Positions 1 through 9,967 are shown, numbered from the stretch's first letter. The stretch: DNA of 64,000 bases from Mycobacterium sp. 4858 (GCF_900240975.1 NZ_LT968775.1:1660714-1724713); one strand, 5' to 3'. Notes: generated by a model from the letters alone, not told the origin. Program-made: numbers and translations.

Positions 1-76
1 CAACTCAAGTCGATATTCGACCGGTACAGTGCCCGTGTAAGGCCGGGTAAGCCCCTACCAACCTCAGGGAGCCGTC

Positions 77-499
77 ATGTCCGCGAAGGATCATCCCAAC
101 AACGCGCCGGGCGTCCCAATGGTGTTCCCGCCCTGGTTCGAGCGCTTCCAGATCAAGTATTTCAACCCGGCGGTCAAGCCGATCGCCCGCTTTCTGCCCG
201 GCACCGCCACCATCAAGCACCGCGGCCGCACGTCGGGCACGCCGTACGAGACCATCATCACCCCCTACCGCAAGGGGAACGTGCTGGCGATCGCGCTGGG
301 CCACGGCAAGACGAACTGGGTCAAGAACGTGCTGGCCGCCGGCGAGGCCGACGTGCAGTACAGCCGCAACCGCGTGGTGCACATCACCAACCCGCGGATC
401 CTGCCGGCCGGCTCGGACGGCCCCGACGCCGAGCGCCTGCCCCGGATGGCCCGCATGCAGCTGCGCCGGGTCGGCGTGTTCGTCGGCGACGTCGCCTGA
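77..499 (+). CDS. F420-dependent (Ddn/DUF385-family) nitroreductase-like oxidoreductase
   Basis: The 140-residue protein looks like the deazaflavin (F420)-dependent nitroreductase family, a small split-barrel fold common in mycobacteria. The diagnostic stretch is TIKHRGRTSGTPYETIITPY (about residues 44-63), the usual beta-strand and turn that contact F420, followed by a GHGKTNWVKNVLAAG segment. The family reduces quinones, nitro compounds or other hydride acceptors with F420H2; the substrate here cannot be read from sequence. An ATG with GGGAG seven bases upstream supports the start. It faces the convergent alcohol dehydrogenase at 599 and stands alone. Length is normal for the family. Confidence 0.85.
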   Translation: MSAKDHPNNAPGVPMVFPPWFERFQIKYFNPAVKPIARFLPGTATIKHRGRTSGTPYETIITPYRKGNVLAIALGHGKTNWVKNVLAAGEADVQYSRNRVVHITNPRILPAGSDGPDAERLPRMARMQLRRVGVFVGDVA

Positions 500-598
500 G
501 GCGGCCGCGCTCTTTTGCGCGTGCGCTCACGGCGGTCACACGCCGCTGGGGAGCGGCCTGGGCGCACACTCGAAGTCCCGGACGCGCGCGCCAGCGGT

Positions 599-1627
599 CT
601 ACGCCCTGGTGAAGACCGTTTTGCCGCTCATCGTCGGCCAGGCCGACGGCGCGTCGTCCCAGGCGACGACGCGATCGACGGCCGGCGCCAGATCCAGGCC
701 GTCGGCGAGCCGCTCGAGCACCTGCGGAATGACCGTCCGCGCGCTCACTCGTCCGGTGATGAATCGCACACCACGGGTGTACATCGGCAGCAACGGCATC
801 TCGACCTTGTATTCGGGGTAGATCCCCGTGTCGGTGCACACGCCGTCCGGCCAGGTAGCACGCAGTGTGGCCGAGAGCAGCGCCGCATCGCCGGTGGTGT
901 GCACGGTGACCGGATACGGATCCCACGACTTGTCGGGTTTGGCGGCGTCGTGGATCACCGCACCGAGTTTCTCGGCGGCGGCCAGCCGCCGCGGGTCGGT
1001 GTCGACGTAGTCGACCGTGGCGCCCAGCGCCGCCGCGAAGGCGGCCGAGTACAACCCGATCGACAGCCGCCCGACTACCAGGACGCGGCGGTCGGCAGGG
1101 TCGAGCGCATTCAGCTCATCGGCGAACGGCCCCACGGTCCGCCAGCCGTCGGGGATGTTGTCCGACAGGGACGCGATCGAGACGGGGTCGACGCCGTCGG
1201 GCACTGGGATCAGCATTGCGTCCGCATACGGCACCAGCACCAGATCGGACATGAAGCCGCCGCCGTCGAGGCCGGCGATCGGTGCCATTCCGTACATCGC
1301 CATCAGGGGCCCCGAGCCGCATGAACCGGTCACCCCACGGCGGCATTCGCGGCACGTCCCGCAGCTGATCTGGAACGGCACCACGACACGGTCGCCCACC
1401 CGAACACCCTTGACGCCGTCGCCGACGGCGACGACCTCGGCCAAACCCTCGTGGCCCACCGCGTATCCCGGCGGCAACGGCAGCCGGCCATGAGCGACCG
1501 CGACATCGAGGTCGCAGCAGGCCACCATGAGCGGCCGGACCAGCGCCTGTTCGGGCGCGGTGATCTGCGGGTCGGGCACGTCGCGCCACGCGTATCGTCC
1601 GACTTCTTCGTAGGTGAGCTGCCTCAT
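599..1627 (-). CDS. Zinc-dependent medium-chain alcohol dehydrogenase
   Basis: A 342-residue MDR-superfamily dehydrogenase, probably oxidising an alcohol or reducing an aldehyde with NAD(P). It has the GHEG catalytic-zinc motif (YAVGHEGLAEV) and the structural-zinc lobe CGTCRECRRGVTGSC. The usual glycine-rich Rossmann motif is replaced by VVGRLSIGLY, so it is a divergent member. I chose ATG 1627 (MRQLTYEEVG) because the family domain begins there; a longer open frame upstream overlaps the divergent regulator and its operator. The divergent TetR gene at 1668 and the palindrome between them suggest local repression. Physiological substrate unknown. Confidence 0.85.
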   Translation of the reverse strand: MRQLTYEEVGRYAWRDVPDPQITAPEQALVRPLMVACCDLDVAVAHGRLPLPPGYAVGHEGLAEVVAVGDGVKGVRVGDRVVVPFQISCGTCRECRRGVTGSCGSGPLMAMYGMAPIAGLDGGGFMSDLVLVPYADAMLIPVPDGVDPVSIASLSDNIPDGWRTVGPFADELNALDPADRRVLVVGRLSIGLYSAAFAAALGATVDYVDTDPRRLAAAEKLGAVIHDAAKPDKSWDPYPVTVHTTGDAALLSATLRATWPDGVCTDTGIYPEYKVEMPLLPMYTRGVRFITGRVSARTVIPQVLERLADGLDLAPAVDRVVAWDDAPSAWPTMSGKTVFTRA

Positions 1628-1636
1628 CTCAGCATT

Positions 1637-1654
1637 CTTGAGTGATCTCTCAAG
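1637..1654. promoter_or_regulatory. Palindromic operator between ADH and TetR genes
   Basis: Perfect inverted repeat CTTGAG-N6-CTCAAG in the 40-bp gap between two divergent starts. It lies 9 bp from the ADH ATG and 13 bp from the regulator GTG, so a protein bound here would block both promoters. Position and symmetry fit a TetR autoregulatory operator. Confidence 0.7.
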
Positions 1655-1667
1655 TATTGTCAACAGC

Positions 1668-2234
1668 GTGCCGAGACCTGATCGCAGCCGCGCAGCGTTG
1701 ATCGATAAAGCCGCCACCCTGTTCCGGCGCCAGGGGTACGCGGCGACGGGCCTCAATCAGATCCTCGAGGAGACCGGCGTCAAACCCGGTTCGCTGTATC
1801 ACCACTTCCCGCAGGGCAAGCAACAGCTGGCCGCCGCAGTCGTCGACAACGAGGGGGCAGGTATCGAACAACTGCTGCGCCGCTTCCTGGCCACAGGCCG
1901 CCCCGCCGCCGACATCGTCGATCGGTGGATCGACCTACTGGCCGCGGGGCTGGCCGGCGACCACCGCGACGGCTGCCCGATCGAGCCGATCGCCACCGAG
2001 TCGGTCAACGCGAGCCCGCTGGTGCGCGACGCGTCGGCGCGCGCCTTCAGGGGCTGGTGCGCGGCGATCGACGAGCGCCTGCGCTCCGACGGCTGGGCTG
2101 CCGCGGAGGCCAGACAGGTTGCGCTGGCGGTGATCGCACTGATCGAGGGGGCACTGATCCTGTCCCGGATCTCCGGGGACGCGAGCGCGCTGGACGCCGC
2201 CAAGCCCGCCGCACGGACGCTGCTGCGTGGCTGA
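1668..2234 (+). CDS. TetR/AcrR-family transcriptional regulator
   Basis: 188-residue regulator with an N-terminal TetR helix-turn-helix (about residues 8-55): RAALIDKAATLFRRQGYAAT, then LNQILEETGVKPGSLYHHFP, the classic recognition-helix signature. The C-terminal half is all-helical and resembles the LmrA/YxaF group (DGCPIEPIATE segment). The GTG at 1668 (VPRPDRSRAAL) is preferred because an upstream alternative at 1614 would run through the operator. It is divergent from the alcohol dehydrogenase it probably represses. The inducer is not inferable. Confidence 0.88.
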   Translation: MPRPDRSRAALIDKAATLFRRQGYAATGLNQILEETGVKPGSLYHHFPQGKQQLAAAVVDNEGAGIEQLLRRFLATGRPAADIVDRWIDLLAAGLAGDHRDGCPIEPIATESVNASPLVRDASARAFRGWCAAIDERLRSDGWAAAEARQVALAVIALIEGALILSRISGDASALDAAKPAARTLLRG

Positions 2235-2239
2235 AGGGC

Positions 2240-3091
2240 CTACATGTCCAGGCCGACGTCGAGCGCGCGCACCGAGTGCGTCAGCGCGCCGACGGCCAGG
2301 TAGTCCACCCCGGTGGCCGCGTAGGTGGCGGCGTTGTCCAGGCTGAGCCCGCCGGAGGACTCCAGCAGGACGGCGGGTGCGCGCGTGTCCCGGCGCTGCA
2401 CGGCCATCTGCGTCTGCCACACCGGGAAGTTGTCCAGCAGGACCAGTTCCGGCTTCTCGGCCAGCACCTCGTCCAGCTGCTCGAGCGAATCGACCTCCAC
2501 CTCGCACGGCAGATCGGGCGCCGCGTCGCGGACCGCCCGCAACGCGTCGACGACCGATCCCGCGGCCACCACGTGGTTGTCCTTGATCAGCGCCGCGTCC
2601 CCCAGGCCCATCCGGTGGTTGACTCCCCCGCCGACGCGCACCGCGTACTTCTGCAGCGCACGCAGCCCGGGCAGGGTCTTGCGCGTGTCGCGGACCTTGG
2701 CCTTGGTGCCGTTCACGGCGTCGACCCAGGCCGCCGTCGTGGTGGCGATGCCCGACAGGTGGCAGACCAGGTTCAGCATGGTCCGCTCGGCGGTCAGCAG
2801 GCCGCGGGTGTCCGCGCGCACGGTCAGCACCGGCTCGCCGGGCTGCAGCCGGGCGCCGTCCTCGACGCTGTGCACCACCTCGTAGCCACCGGGGAGGACG
2901 GCGTCGAGGACCAGCAGCGCGACCTCGACGCCGGCGATCACGCCGGCCTCGCGGGGCACCATCGACGCCGTGGCCACCGCGCCGGCGGGCACCGTCGCGA
3001 GGGTGGTGACGTCGGGCCCGTAGCGCAGGTCCTCCTCAAGAGCCCGCCGGATGGTGTCCTGAGCGGCGCTACGTTCGTCGGGCAGCATCAT
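2240..3091 (-). CDS. nadC: Nicotinate-nucleotide pyrophosphorylase (quinolinate phosphoribosyltransferase)
   Basis: NadC converts quinolinate and PRPP to nicotinic acid mononucleotide, the last step of de novo NAD precursor synthesis. The 283-residue length matches the family. Visible motifs: EEDLRYGPDVTT at the N-terminus, the TRKTLPGLR loop that binds phosphoribosyl/quinolinate, VGGGVNHRMGLGDAALIKDNH and the C-terminal barrel strand ESSGGLSL. The ATG at 3091 overlaps the nadB stop (ATGA), indicating translational coupling. A second ATG at 3088 is an equal alternative. A longer open frame upstream in the same phase lies inside nadB and is a shadow. Confidence 0.96.
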   Translation of the reverse strand: MMLPDERSAAQDTIRRALEEDLRYGPDVTTLATVPAGAVATASMVPREAGVIAGVEVALLVLDAVLPGGYEVVHSVEDGARLQPGEPVLTVRADTRGLLTAERTMLNLVCHLSGIATTTAAWVDAVNGTKAKVRDTRKTLPGLRALQKYAVRVGGGVNHRMGLGDAALIKDNHVVAAGSVVDALRAVRDAAPDLPCEVEVDSLEQLDEVLAEKPELVLLDNFPVWQTQMAVQRRDTRAPAVLLESSGGLSLDNAATYAATGVDYLAVGALTHSVRALDVGLDM

Positions 3092-4665
3092 CAGCCCACC
3101 GCCGCCAGCGCCTCCGCCAACACCGAGTTCCCGTCGTCGGCCAGCCGCAGCACGCTGCTGCGCGCCTGCTCCGGCGTGGGCTCGGGGTGTTCCGCTCGGT
3201 GGTGGCAGCCCCGGCTCTCGCTGCGCGCCAGGGCGGCGGCGGTCACGGCGCGGGCGGCCACGGCCAGCGCGACGTCCTCGAAGTCGCGACGGCCGGCGAT
3301 GGTGCGCACCCGGGCCGCCGAGAGCGCGTCGGACAACCGGTTCAGCCCGGCGGCGTCGCGCACCACCGAAGCGTCGCGGCTCATCGCGGCCTGCAATTCG
3401 CGGCGGTCCGGCGCGGTGTGGACCGACGGCTCGCACTCTGTGGCCCGGACGCGCCCTGCCGCCAGTGCGTGCGCGACCGCGGCCTTGCCGGCGCGCCCGC
3501 CGACCACCAGGCCTTCCAGCAGGCTGTTGGACGCCAGCCGGTTGGCGCCGTGCATGCCGGTGCGCGCCACCTCGCCGGCGGCGAACAGCCCCGGCAGTTC
3601 GGTCTGCCCGAAGACGTCGGTGACGACGCCGCCGCAGCTGTAGTGCGCCCCCGGTACGACCGGGATGGGTTGGCGGACCGGGTCGATGCCGGCGGCCCGG
3701 CACGCGGCGGTCACGGTCGGGAACCGGGTCGCAAAACCCGCGATGCCACGCGCGTCGAGGAAGACGCACGGGTCACCGGTTTCCTTCAGCCGCGCGTCGA
3801 TGGCCGCGGCGACGATGTCGCGCGGCGCCAGATCGCCCATCGGGTGCACACCCGCGGTGACCGACTTGCCTTGCCGGTCAAGCAGTATCGCGCCCTCACC
3901 GCGGATCGCCTCGGTGATCAGCGGACGCCGGCCGCCGCCCCCACCGAACAGCATCGTCGGATGGAACTGAATGAACTCGAGGTCGCTGACCGCGACGCCG
4001 GCCCACAGCGCCAGCGCGATGCCGTCGCCCGTCGAGCCCGCGGGATTGGTGGTCGCGCCGTAGAGGTGCCCGAGGCCACCGGAGGCCAGGATGACCGCCG
4101 GCGCGTCGATGATTCCGTACCCGTCGCGGTTGCCGACGGACACGCCGGTCACGGCCGCGCCGTCGTGCAGCACACGCAGCGCGACGTGGCCGGTGCGGAC
4201 GTCCAGCAGCCGGGCGGCGTGGTCGAGCGCGCGCTGCACCTCGGCGCCGGTGGCGTCGCCCCCAGCGTGCACGATGCGCCGCCGCGAGTGCCCGCCCTCA
4301 CGCGTCACGTCCCAGCGGCCCGGGGCCGCCTCATCGAATCGCGCTCCGGCACCGACCAATTCGGACACCGCCCGATAGCCGTCGGCGACGATGGAGGTCA
4401 CCGCGTCGGGATCGCAGAGGCCGGCGCCGGCAGCCACGGTGTCGGCGACGTGGGCCTCGACGGAGTCGTCGTTGTCGGGCAGGACCACCGCGATGCCGCC
4501 CTGGGCGTAGTGCGTGGCCGTCGCCCCGCGCGCCTGGTCGGCCTTGCTCAGCACGACGACGCGGCGCCCCGCGCGGTGGGCGGCCAGCGCGGCGGCCAAT
4601 CCCCCGACGCCGGTACCGATGACGACGACGTCGGCGCTGTCGGTCCAGGCCGGGCGGGCGGTCAT
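3091..4665 (-). CDS. nadB: L-aspartate oxidase
   Basis: NadB oxidises L-aspartate to iminoaspartate using FAD, giving the substrate of NadA. The 524-residue protein begins with an FAD-binding Rossmann motif ([17 protein letters not shown]) and has the succinate dehydrogenase/fumarate reductase flavoprotein features: HYAQGG, the [15 protein letters not shown] loop, FIQFHPT and GAHYSCGGV. These contain the His and Arg residues used for dicarboxylate binding. It overlaps nadA by four bases upstream and nadC by one base downstream, so the three genes form one coupled operon. Confidence 0.97.
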   Translation of the reverse strand: MTARPAWTDSADVVVIGTGVGGLAAALAAHRAGRRVVVLSKADQARGATATHYAQGGIAVVLPDNDDSVEAHVADTVAAGAGLCDPDAVTSIVADGYRAVSELVGAGARFDEAAPGRWDVTREGGHSRRRIVHAGGDATGAEVQRALDHAARLLDVRTGHVALRVLHDGAAVTGVSVGNRDGYGIIDAPAVILASGGLGHLYGATTNPAGSTGDGIALALWAGVAVSDLEFIQFHPTMLFGGGGGRRPLITEAIRGEGAILLDRQGKSVTAGVHPMGDLAPRDIVAAAIDARLKETGDPCVFLDARGIAGFATRFPTVTAACRAAGIDPVRQPIPVVPGAHYSCGGVVTDVFGQTELPGLFAAGEVARTGMHGANRLASNSLLEGLVVGGRAGKAAVAHALAAGRVRATECEPSVHTAPDRRELQAAMSRDASVVRDAAGLNRLSDALSAARVRTIAGRRDFEDVALAVAARAVTAAALARSESRGCHHRAEHPEPTPEQARSSVLRLADDGNSVLAEALAAVG

Positions 4666-5711
4666 TCGCCGCCCCCCGGCTGACCGATCTCGATCATCCG
4701 CTGCACGCTGCGCCGGCCCGCCGCCGCGATCTCGGGGTCGACGTCGACTTCATCGGCGCCGTCCACCAGGCAGCGCAACAGCGCCGCGGGCGTGATCATC
4801 TTCATGTACTTGCAGGACGCCCGGTCGTTGACCGCGCGGAAATCGACCTGGGGTGCGGCCCTGCGCAATTGATGCAGCATGCCGACCTCGGTGGCCACCA
4901 GCACCTTGCGGGCCCGGGTCTGGTGCGCGGCGTCGAGCATGCCGCCGGTGGACAGGATCTTGACCCGGTCCGCCGGGAAGGCACCCTCGCCGGCGAGGTA
5001 CAACGCCGAAGTGGCACAACCACATTCGGGATGCACGTAGAGGTCGGCGTCGGGATTCGCCCTGGCCTGTTCGGACAGCTCGTCGCCGTTGATCCCGGCG
5101 TGGACATGGCATTCACCGGCCCACACGTGCATGTTCGTGCGGCCGGTCACCCGCCGCACGTGGGCCCCCAGGAACTGGTCCGGGCAGAACAGCACCTCGC
5201 GGTCGGGGTCGATCGAGTTCACCACGTCGACCGCGTTGGACGACGTGCAGCAGATGTCGGTCAGGGCCTTCACCGCGGCGGTGGTGTTGACGTAGGAGAC
5301 GACGACGGCGCCGGGGTGCTCGTCCTTCCAGGCGCGCAGCTCGTCGGCGGTGATCGAGTCGGCCAGCGAGCAGCCGGCCCGCTGATCCGGGATGAGGACC
5401 GTCTTGTCGGGGCTGAGGATCTTGGCGGTCTCGGCCATGAAGTGCACCCCGCAGAACACGATGGTGTCCTCGGGCGCCTCCGCGGCGATCCGCGACAGGG
5501 CCAGCGAATCCCCCACGTGGTCGGCGACGTCTTGAATCGCGGGCAGCTGGTAGTTGTGCGCCAGCACGGTGGCACCGCGCAGCTTCGCCAGGCGGCGGAT
5601 CTCCGCGGCCCACTGCTCGTCGCCCTCCACACCGGTGTAACCGGTGGGCGTGTTGGTGACGTCGGCCATCATGTCTTCGGCGAGCGTGTCCATGCGATTC
5701 ATAACCGTCAC
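4662..5711 (-). CDS. nadA: Quinolinate synthase A
   Basis: NadA condenses iminoaspartate with dihydroxyacetone phosphate to quinolinate and carries a [4Fe-4S] cluster. Conserved cysteine contexts are visible: [36 protein letters not shown] and RASCKYMKM; the [11 protein letters not shown] segment near the N-terminus is typical. I start at GTG 5711 ([10 protein letters not shown]) because GAAAGGAG sits directly upstream and the resulting 349 residues match the M. tuberculosis protein from memory. The longer frame to 5774 would run into the divergent regulator and its operator. First gene of nadA-nadB-nadC, probably repressed by the divergent Nudix regulator when NAD is plentiful. Confidence 0.97.
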   Translation of the reverse strand: MTVMNRMDTLAEDMMADVTNTPTGYTGVEGDEQWAAEIRRLAKLRGATVLAHNYQLPAIQDVADHVGDSLALSRIAAEAPEDTIVFCGVHFMAETAKILSPDKTVLIPDQRAGCSLADSITADELRAWKDEHPGAVVVSYVNTTAAVKALTDICCTSSNAVDVVNSIDPDREVLFCPDQFLGAHVRRVTGRTNMHVWAGECHVHAGINGDELSEQARANPDADLYVHPECGCATSALYLAGEGAFPADRVKILSTGGMLDAAHQTRARKVLVATEVGMLHQLRRAAPQVDFRAVNDRASCKYMKMITPAALLRCLVDGADEVDVDPEIAAAGRRSVQRMIEIGQPGGGE

Positions 5712-5734
5712 GGCGGCTCCTTTCAGCCCAGGAG

Positions 5735-5757
5735 GTTTTCGACTTATAATCGAAAAC
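5735..5757. promoter_or_regulatory. Bidirectional nadA / nrtR promoter-operator
   Basis: Perfect 8-bp inverted repeat GTTTTCGA-N7-TCGAAAAC. The centre contains TATAAT on the plus strand (5745-5750), a consensus -10 placed so that transcription would begin at or next to the regulator ATG (5758), i.e. a leaderless mRNA. On the minus strand the same bases read TATAAG, a -10 suited to nadA with a short leader carrying its ribosome site. One bound repressor would cover both promoters. NrtR/NdnR regulators are known to bind palindromes in front of NAD genes; assignment of this site is inference. Confidence 0.8.
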
Positions 5758-6477
5758 ATGGCCCATACTAGCACTGAACACGAGGTGCTTGCGGTGGTGT
5801 TTCAGGTTCGCCAGGTAACGGACGGCCCGCGAATACAGAAACCGCAGCTTAACGTGCTGTTATGGCAGCGCGCCAGGGACCCGCAGCGCGGTGCCTGGTC
5901 GCTGCCGGGCGGACGGCTGCGCAACGACGAGGACATGACCAGCTCGGTCCGCCGGCAGCTGGCCGAGAAGGTGGACCTCAAGGAGCTGGCGCACCTGGAA
6001 CAGCTGGCGGTGTTCTCCGATCCGAACCGGGTGCCGGGCGCCCGGGTGATCGCCTCGACCTTCCTGGGCTTGGTGCCCTCCCCCGCCACCCCCGAGCTGC
6101 CGCCGGACACGCGGTGGCACCCGGTGAGCTGCCTGCCCGAGATGGCGTTCGACCACGGCCCGATGGTCACCCACGCCCACGCCCGGCTGGTCGCCAAGCT
6201 GTCCTACACCAACCTCGGGTTTGCTTTGGCGCCAAAGGAATTCGCGTTGTCCACGCTGCGCGACATCTACGGCGCCGCGCTGGGCTACCAGGTCGACGCG
6301 ACGAACCTGCAGCGCGTGCTGGTCCGCCGCGGCGTGATCAGCCAGACCGGCACCATCGCGCAGTCCGGTCGCAGCGGAGGCCGGCCGGCGGCCCTGTACC
6401 ACTTCACCGACTCCCGGCTGCGGGTCACCGACGAATTCGCCGCGCTGCGGCCCCCCGGGCAGCCAGGCCAGGTCTGA
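5758..6477 (+). CDS. Nudix-related transcriptional regulator of NAD synthesis (NrtR/NdnR type)
   Basis: 239-residue protein with an N-terminal Nudix fold (about residues 8-145) and a C-terminal winged-helix region (about 160-225: [20 protein letters not shown] then RRGVI). The Nudix box region [20 protein letters not shown] keeps the glycines but lacks the paired catalytic glutamates, as in NrtR regulators that bind ADP-ribose or NAD derivatives instead of hydrolysing them. In Corynebacterium the relative NdnR represses nadA-nadC. The divergent position over a shared palindrome gives the same expectation here. The ATG lies 8 bp after a perfect TATAAT, so translation is probably leaderless. 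Confidence 0.87.
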   Translation: MAHTSTEHEVLAVVFQVRQVTDGPRIQKPQLNVLLWQRARDPQRGAWSLPGGRLRNDEDMTSSVRRQLAEKVDLKELAHLEQLAVFSDPNRVPGARVIASTFLGLVPSPATPELPPDTRWHPVSCLPEMAFDHGPMVTHAHARLVAKLSYTNLGFALAPKEFALSTLRDIYGAALGYQVDATNLQRVLVRRGVISQTGTIAQSGRSGGRPAALYHFTDSRLRVTDEFAALRPPGQPGQV

Positions 6478-6659
6478 CGGCCCGCGGCGCCCGACCCGGC
6501 AAGTTTGCGGAAAGCCCGGTCGGGGGACACAGGTGAATCGGCAACCGTGGCGCGCCTGACTGCCTTTCCCGGCGAGAAGTCGCCCACGATGCGGCGATTG
6601 CGTTTTGGTTACCTGCCGTTCATGGGCGAGAATGCCGGGTGGCCTAGAAGGGAGCCTCA

Positions 6660-8000
6660 ATGGCTGAGCTCGGCAATCTGGCAGGCACACGCGGGGCGGA
6701 GTGGATCGCCCGGCCCCCACACGAGGAATTGCAGCGCAAAGTACGCCCGCTGCTGCCCTCGGACGACCCGTTCTACCAGCCACCACTGGGGTTCCAACAC
6801 GCCGAGCCCGGGACGGTGCTGCGCTCGCGCGACGTGGAGCTGGCGTTTTTGGGCCTGATTCCACAGCCGGTCAAGGCGGTGCAGCTGCTCTACCGGACGA
6901 TGGACATGAACGGCGAGCCCGAGGCGACCGTGACGACCGTGATCGTCCCGGCCGAGCTCGCCCCGGAACGGCCCTGCCCGCTGCTGTCCTACCAGTGCGC
7001 GATCGACGCCGTGTCGTCGCGTTGCTTCCCGTCCTACGCGCTCCGGCGCAGGGCGAAGGCCCTGGGGGCCATCGGTCAGTTCGAGTACTTCCTGATCGCC
7101 GCCGCCGTCGCCGAGGGCTGGGCCGTCTCGGTGCCCGACCACGAGGGCCTGCACGGCCTCTGGGGTGCGCCGTACGAGCCCGGCTATCGCGTGTTGGACG
7201 GCATCCGGGCGGCGCTGGGTTCGGACCGCCTCGGGTTGTCCCCGTCGGCGCCGATCGGGTTGTGGGGTTACTCCGGCGGCGGCCTGGCCAGTGCCTGGGC
7301 CGCCGAACTGTGCGCCGAGTACGCGCCCGAGCTCGACGTCGTCGGGGCGGTGCTGGGATCACCAGTCGGCGACCTGGGCAACACCTTCCGCAGGCTCAAC
7401 GGCAGCTTCCTGTCGGGCCTGCCCGCGCTGGTGGTGGCCGCGCTCGCCCACATCTACCCCGAGCTGGACCGGGTGATCAAAGAGCACAGCAACGAGGAGG
7501 GGCGCGCCCTGCTCGAATCGCTCGAGAAGATGACCACCGTGGAGGCGGTCATCCGGATGGCCGGCAAGAACATGGGTGACTACCTCGACGAGCCGCTCGA
7601 GAGCATCCTCTCGACGCCCGAGGTCACCCACGTGTTCGAGAACATCAAGCTGGGTGCGGCCGTCCCGACGCCGCCCGTGCTGATCGTGCAGGCGGTCCAC
7701 GACTACCTCATCGACGTCAAGGACATCGACGTGCTCGCCGACGCCTATTCGGCAGGCGGCGCCCAGGTCACCTACCATCGCGACGCGTTCAACGAGCACA
7801 TGCTGTTACACCCGCTGTCGGCTCCGATGACGCTGCGCTGGCTCACGGACCGGTTCGACCGCCGGCCGCTGACCGAGCATCTGATCCGGACCACCTGGCC
7901 GACGATGTTCCACCCGATGACCTACGTCGGGATGGCGCGCCTGGCCAAGATCGCCGCCAAGGTCATCTTCGGCCGGAGGATTCACCGCCGTCCGCTATGA
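6660..8000 (+). CDS. Secretory-lipase-like alpha/beta hydrolase (Rv1592c homologue)
   Basis: 446 residues, closely resembling M. tuberculosis Rv1592c, a probable lipase, in length and sequence as recalled. The nucleophile elbow is [12 protein letters not shown] (Ser near residue 204). A late aspartate in [10 protein letters not shown] and a histidine in FNEHMLLHP complete a likely triad. The fold belongs to the secretory lipase (LIP) group that cleaves acylglycerols or wax-like esters, but no clear signal peptide is present, so it may be cytosolic or cell-wall-associated by other means. Start supported by GGGAGC upstream. Its 3' end overlaps the convergent DUF2567 gene by six bases. Confidence 0.85.
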   Translation: MAELGNLAGTRGAEWIARPPHEELQRKVRPLLPSDDPFYQPPLGFQHAEPGTVLRSRDVELAFLGLIPQPVKAVQLLYRTMDMNGEPEATVTTVIVPAELAPERPCPLLSYQCAIDAVSSRCFPSYALRRRAKALGAIGQFEYFLIAAAVAEGWAVSVPDHEGLHGLWGAPYEPGYRVLDGIRAALGSDRLGLSPSAPIGLWGYSGGGLASAWAAELCAEYAPELDVVGAVLGSPVGDLGNTFRRLNGSFLSGLPALVVAALAHIYPELDRVIKEHSNEEGRALLESLEKMTTVEAVIRMAGKNMGDYLDEPLESILSTPEVTHVFENIKLGAAVPTPPVLIVQAVHDYLIDVKDIDVLADAYSAGGAQVTYHRDAFNEHMLLHPLSAPMTLRWLTDRFDRRPLTEHLIRTTWPTMFHPMTYVGMARLAKIAAKVIFGRRIHRRPL

Positions 8001-8651
8001 CAGGGGCGTGTCCGGTGCGCCCCCGGCTCCCACCGGCAGCGCGTCGCCAGACCGGCCGCCCGGAGGATAGGCGCCCAGGTCGTCGCGGGCGTCGGCGGCC
8101 GCAAACACCGCATAGAGCAGCGCGGCGATAGCGGCCGGCCACAGCAGGGTCAGCGCCACCCGCAGCGGATGGCCCGCGAAGAACACCGGCGGCGCCTGGA
8201 TGACATACGCCACCGACGGGGCTTTCGACAGCGGCACCGCGTCGAAGTCCAGTGCGCCGTAGCGGAGCCGCACCAACGCCGCCCCGGTCGCCGTCGCGGC
8301 CGCGGCGACGGTCATCATGCCGATCGCGAGTGCGACCACCATTCCCGGTCCGCGCCGAACACGCCACTGCCACGCCAGCACCGGGGCCACCACGGCGAGC
8401 ACGGTCAGCAGACCGAGCATCAGGCACGGCGCGTCGAAGAAGTGCTCCGACTCGGTGCCCAGATAGTCGTGGACCCGTTCACCCGCGCGGGTGAGCGCCA
8501 CCACGGCGTGGATGGGCGGCGCGATCCACGCCCACAGCCCGCCGATCAGCACACCGAGCGCCAGGGAGCCCAGAGCGGCGACGGCGATGGCGCGAGTCCG
8601 GGACGTGGCCGGGGCGGTCGCGGGGGGCGCGGTTTCCGCGGGCTGGGTCAC
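7995..8651 (-). CDS. DUF2567 four-helix membrane protein (Rv1591 homologue)
   Basis: 218-residue integral membrane protein of unknown function. Four hydrophobic segments are visible: about residues 20-48, 75-97, 106-130 and 165-190, with a Pro/Ala-rich N-terminus and a polar C-terminus. The GTG start at 8651 overlaps the bsaP stop (GTGA), so it is translationally coupled to bsaP and bioB. That coupling suggests a role near biotin metabolism or transport, though no transporter family signature is visible. A longer frame to 8750 runs antisense-free through bsaP and is not needed. Confidence 0.8.
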   Translation of the reverse strand: MTQPAETAPPATAPATSRTRAIAVAALGSLALGVLIGGLWAWIAPPIHAVVALTRAGERVHDYLGTESEHFFDAPCLMLGLLTVLAVVAPVLAWQWRVRRGPGMVVALAIGMMTVAAAATATGAALVRLRYGALDFDAVPLSKAPSVAYVIQAPPVFFAGHPLRVALTLLWPAAIAALLYAVFAAADARDDLGAYPPGGRSGDALPVGAGGAPDTPLS

Positions 8652-8884
8652 CGGTGGGCCTCCAGGTCGACGGAGTCGACCTGACCGTGCCGCGAGCACC
8701 GCGCCCGCCAGCCGTCGGGGCGAACCTGCACGACCATCCGGCGTCCGCATTCCGCGCAGAACCGGGGCGGCTCCAGGCCCAACTGCGCCGCTGTCGGCAC
8801 TGCGGTGCCCCCCAATTCCCCGGTGTAGACGTTGTAGACGCCGGCACTGACCGGAGCACCAAGATCCCCAACCACAGTCGCCAC
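8648..8884 (-). CDS. bsaP: Biotin synthase auxiliary protein
   Basis: 78-residue protein matching Rv1590, reported from mycobacterial work as BsaP, needed by the local BioB to convert dethiobiotin to biotin (recalled, not searched). The C-terminal half holds C43-x2-C46 and C63-x2-H66 in a small metal-site pattern ([10 protein letters not shown] ... ARCSRHG), compatible with an Fe-S or zinc ligand set. GTG start five bases after the bioB stop and overlap with the next gene show a three-gene unit. Too short for many gene finders, so easily missed. Confidence 0.85.
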   Translation of the reverse strand: MATVVGDLGAPVSAGVYNVYTGELGGTAVPTAAQLGLEPPRFCAECGRRMVVQVRPDGWRARCSRHGQVDSVDLEAHR

Positions 8885-8889
8885 GTCTC

Positions 8890-9924
8890 TTACAGGGTGG
8901 CGTTGAGCGCCTTGATGGGCATCTGCAGGTCGTCCAGCAGTTCCAGATCGGCTTCGGCCGGACGGCCGAGCGTGGTCAGGTAGTTGCCGACGATCACCGC
9001 GTTGATGCCGCCCAGGATGCCCTTCTTGGCGCCCAGGTCACCCAGGGTGATTTCGCGGCCCCCGGCGAACCGCAGCATCGCGCGCGGCAACGCCAGGCGG
9101 AAAGCGGCCACCGACTTCAGCGCCTCGGCCACCGGCAGCACCTCGAGGTCGCCGAACGGCGTGCCGGGCCGCGGGTTGAGGAAGTTCAACGGCACCTCGT
9201 CGGGCCCCAGCTCGGCCAGTTCGGCGGCGAACTCCGCGCGCTGCTCGAGCGTCTCGCCCATGCCCAGGATGCCGCCGCAGCACACCTCCATCCCGGCGTC
9301 GCGCACCATCGACAGGGTCTGCCAGCGCTCTTCCCAGGTGTGGGTGGTCACGACGTTGGTGAAGAACGAGCGGGCCGTCTCCAGGTTGTGGTTGTACCGG
9401 TGCACGCCCATCGCCGAGAGCTGCTCGACCTGCTCGGCGGTCAGCATTCCCAGCGAGCAGGCGATGTTGATCTCGACCTCGTTGCGGATCGCCTCGATGC
9501 CGGCCGCGACCTGGGTCATCAGCCGCTCGTCGGGGCCGCGCACGGCGGCCACGATGCAGAACTCGGTGGCACCCGACTTGGCGGTCTGCTTGGCGGCCTC
9601 GACCAGGCTGGGAATGTCCAGCCGGGCGCTGCGCACCGGGGAGGCGAACAACCCCGACTGCGAGCAGAAATGACAGTCCTCCGGGCAGCCGCCCGTCTTC
9701 AGGCTGATGATGCCCTCGACCTCGACCTCGGGGCCGCACCAGCGCATGCGCACCTCATGGGCCAGCGCCAGCAGGTCGTCGAGCCGGTCGTCGGGCAGCT
9801 GCAGCACCTGCAGCACCTGCTCCCGGCTCAGTCCCTCACCGCGCTCGAGCACCTGGTCGCGGGCAACCGCCAGGATGTCTGCGCCGTGGGCGCCGGTCGC
9901 CGGTCGAGTGGCCGCTTGAGTCAC
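8890..9924 (-). CDS. bioB: Biotin synthase
   Basis: Radical-SAM enzyme inserting sulphur into dethiobiotin. The CxxxCxxC cluster motif is in [14 protein letters not shown], and other conserved stretches are [40 protein letters not shown] and [15 protein letters not shown] 9924 (VTQAATRP) is chosen because AGGGGAG lies just upstream; this gives 344 residues, the family length. An upstream in-frame start at 9957 lacks a ribosome site. Followed immediately by bsaP. It is distant from bioA-bioF-bioD, as in M. tuberculosis. Confidence 0.97.
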   Translation of the reverse strand: MTQAATRPATGAHGADILAVARDQVLERGEGLSREQVLQVLQLPDDRLDDLLALAHEVRMRWCGPEVEVEGIISLKTGGCPEDCHFCSQSGLFASPVRSARLDIPSLVEAAKQTAKSGATEFCIVAAVRGPDERLMTQVAAGIEAIRNEVEINIACSLGMLTAEQVEQLSAMGVHRYNHNLETARSFFTNVVTTHTWEERWQTLSMVRDAGMEVCCGGILGMGETLEQRAEFAAELAELGPDEVPLNFLNPRPGTPFGDLEVLPVAEALKSVAAFRLALPRAMLRFAGGREITLGDLGAKKGILGGINAVIVGNYLTTLGRPAEADLELLDDLQMPIKALNATL

Positions 9925-9967
9925 CAGTACTCCCCTGCATCGTCGTTGGCCGAGCATGCGGCCACCC

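Noticed and set aside
2240..3769. 509-residue minus-strand frame containing nadC
   Set aside because: Only the last 283 codons match NadC; the extension lies inside nadB.
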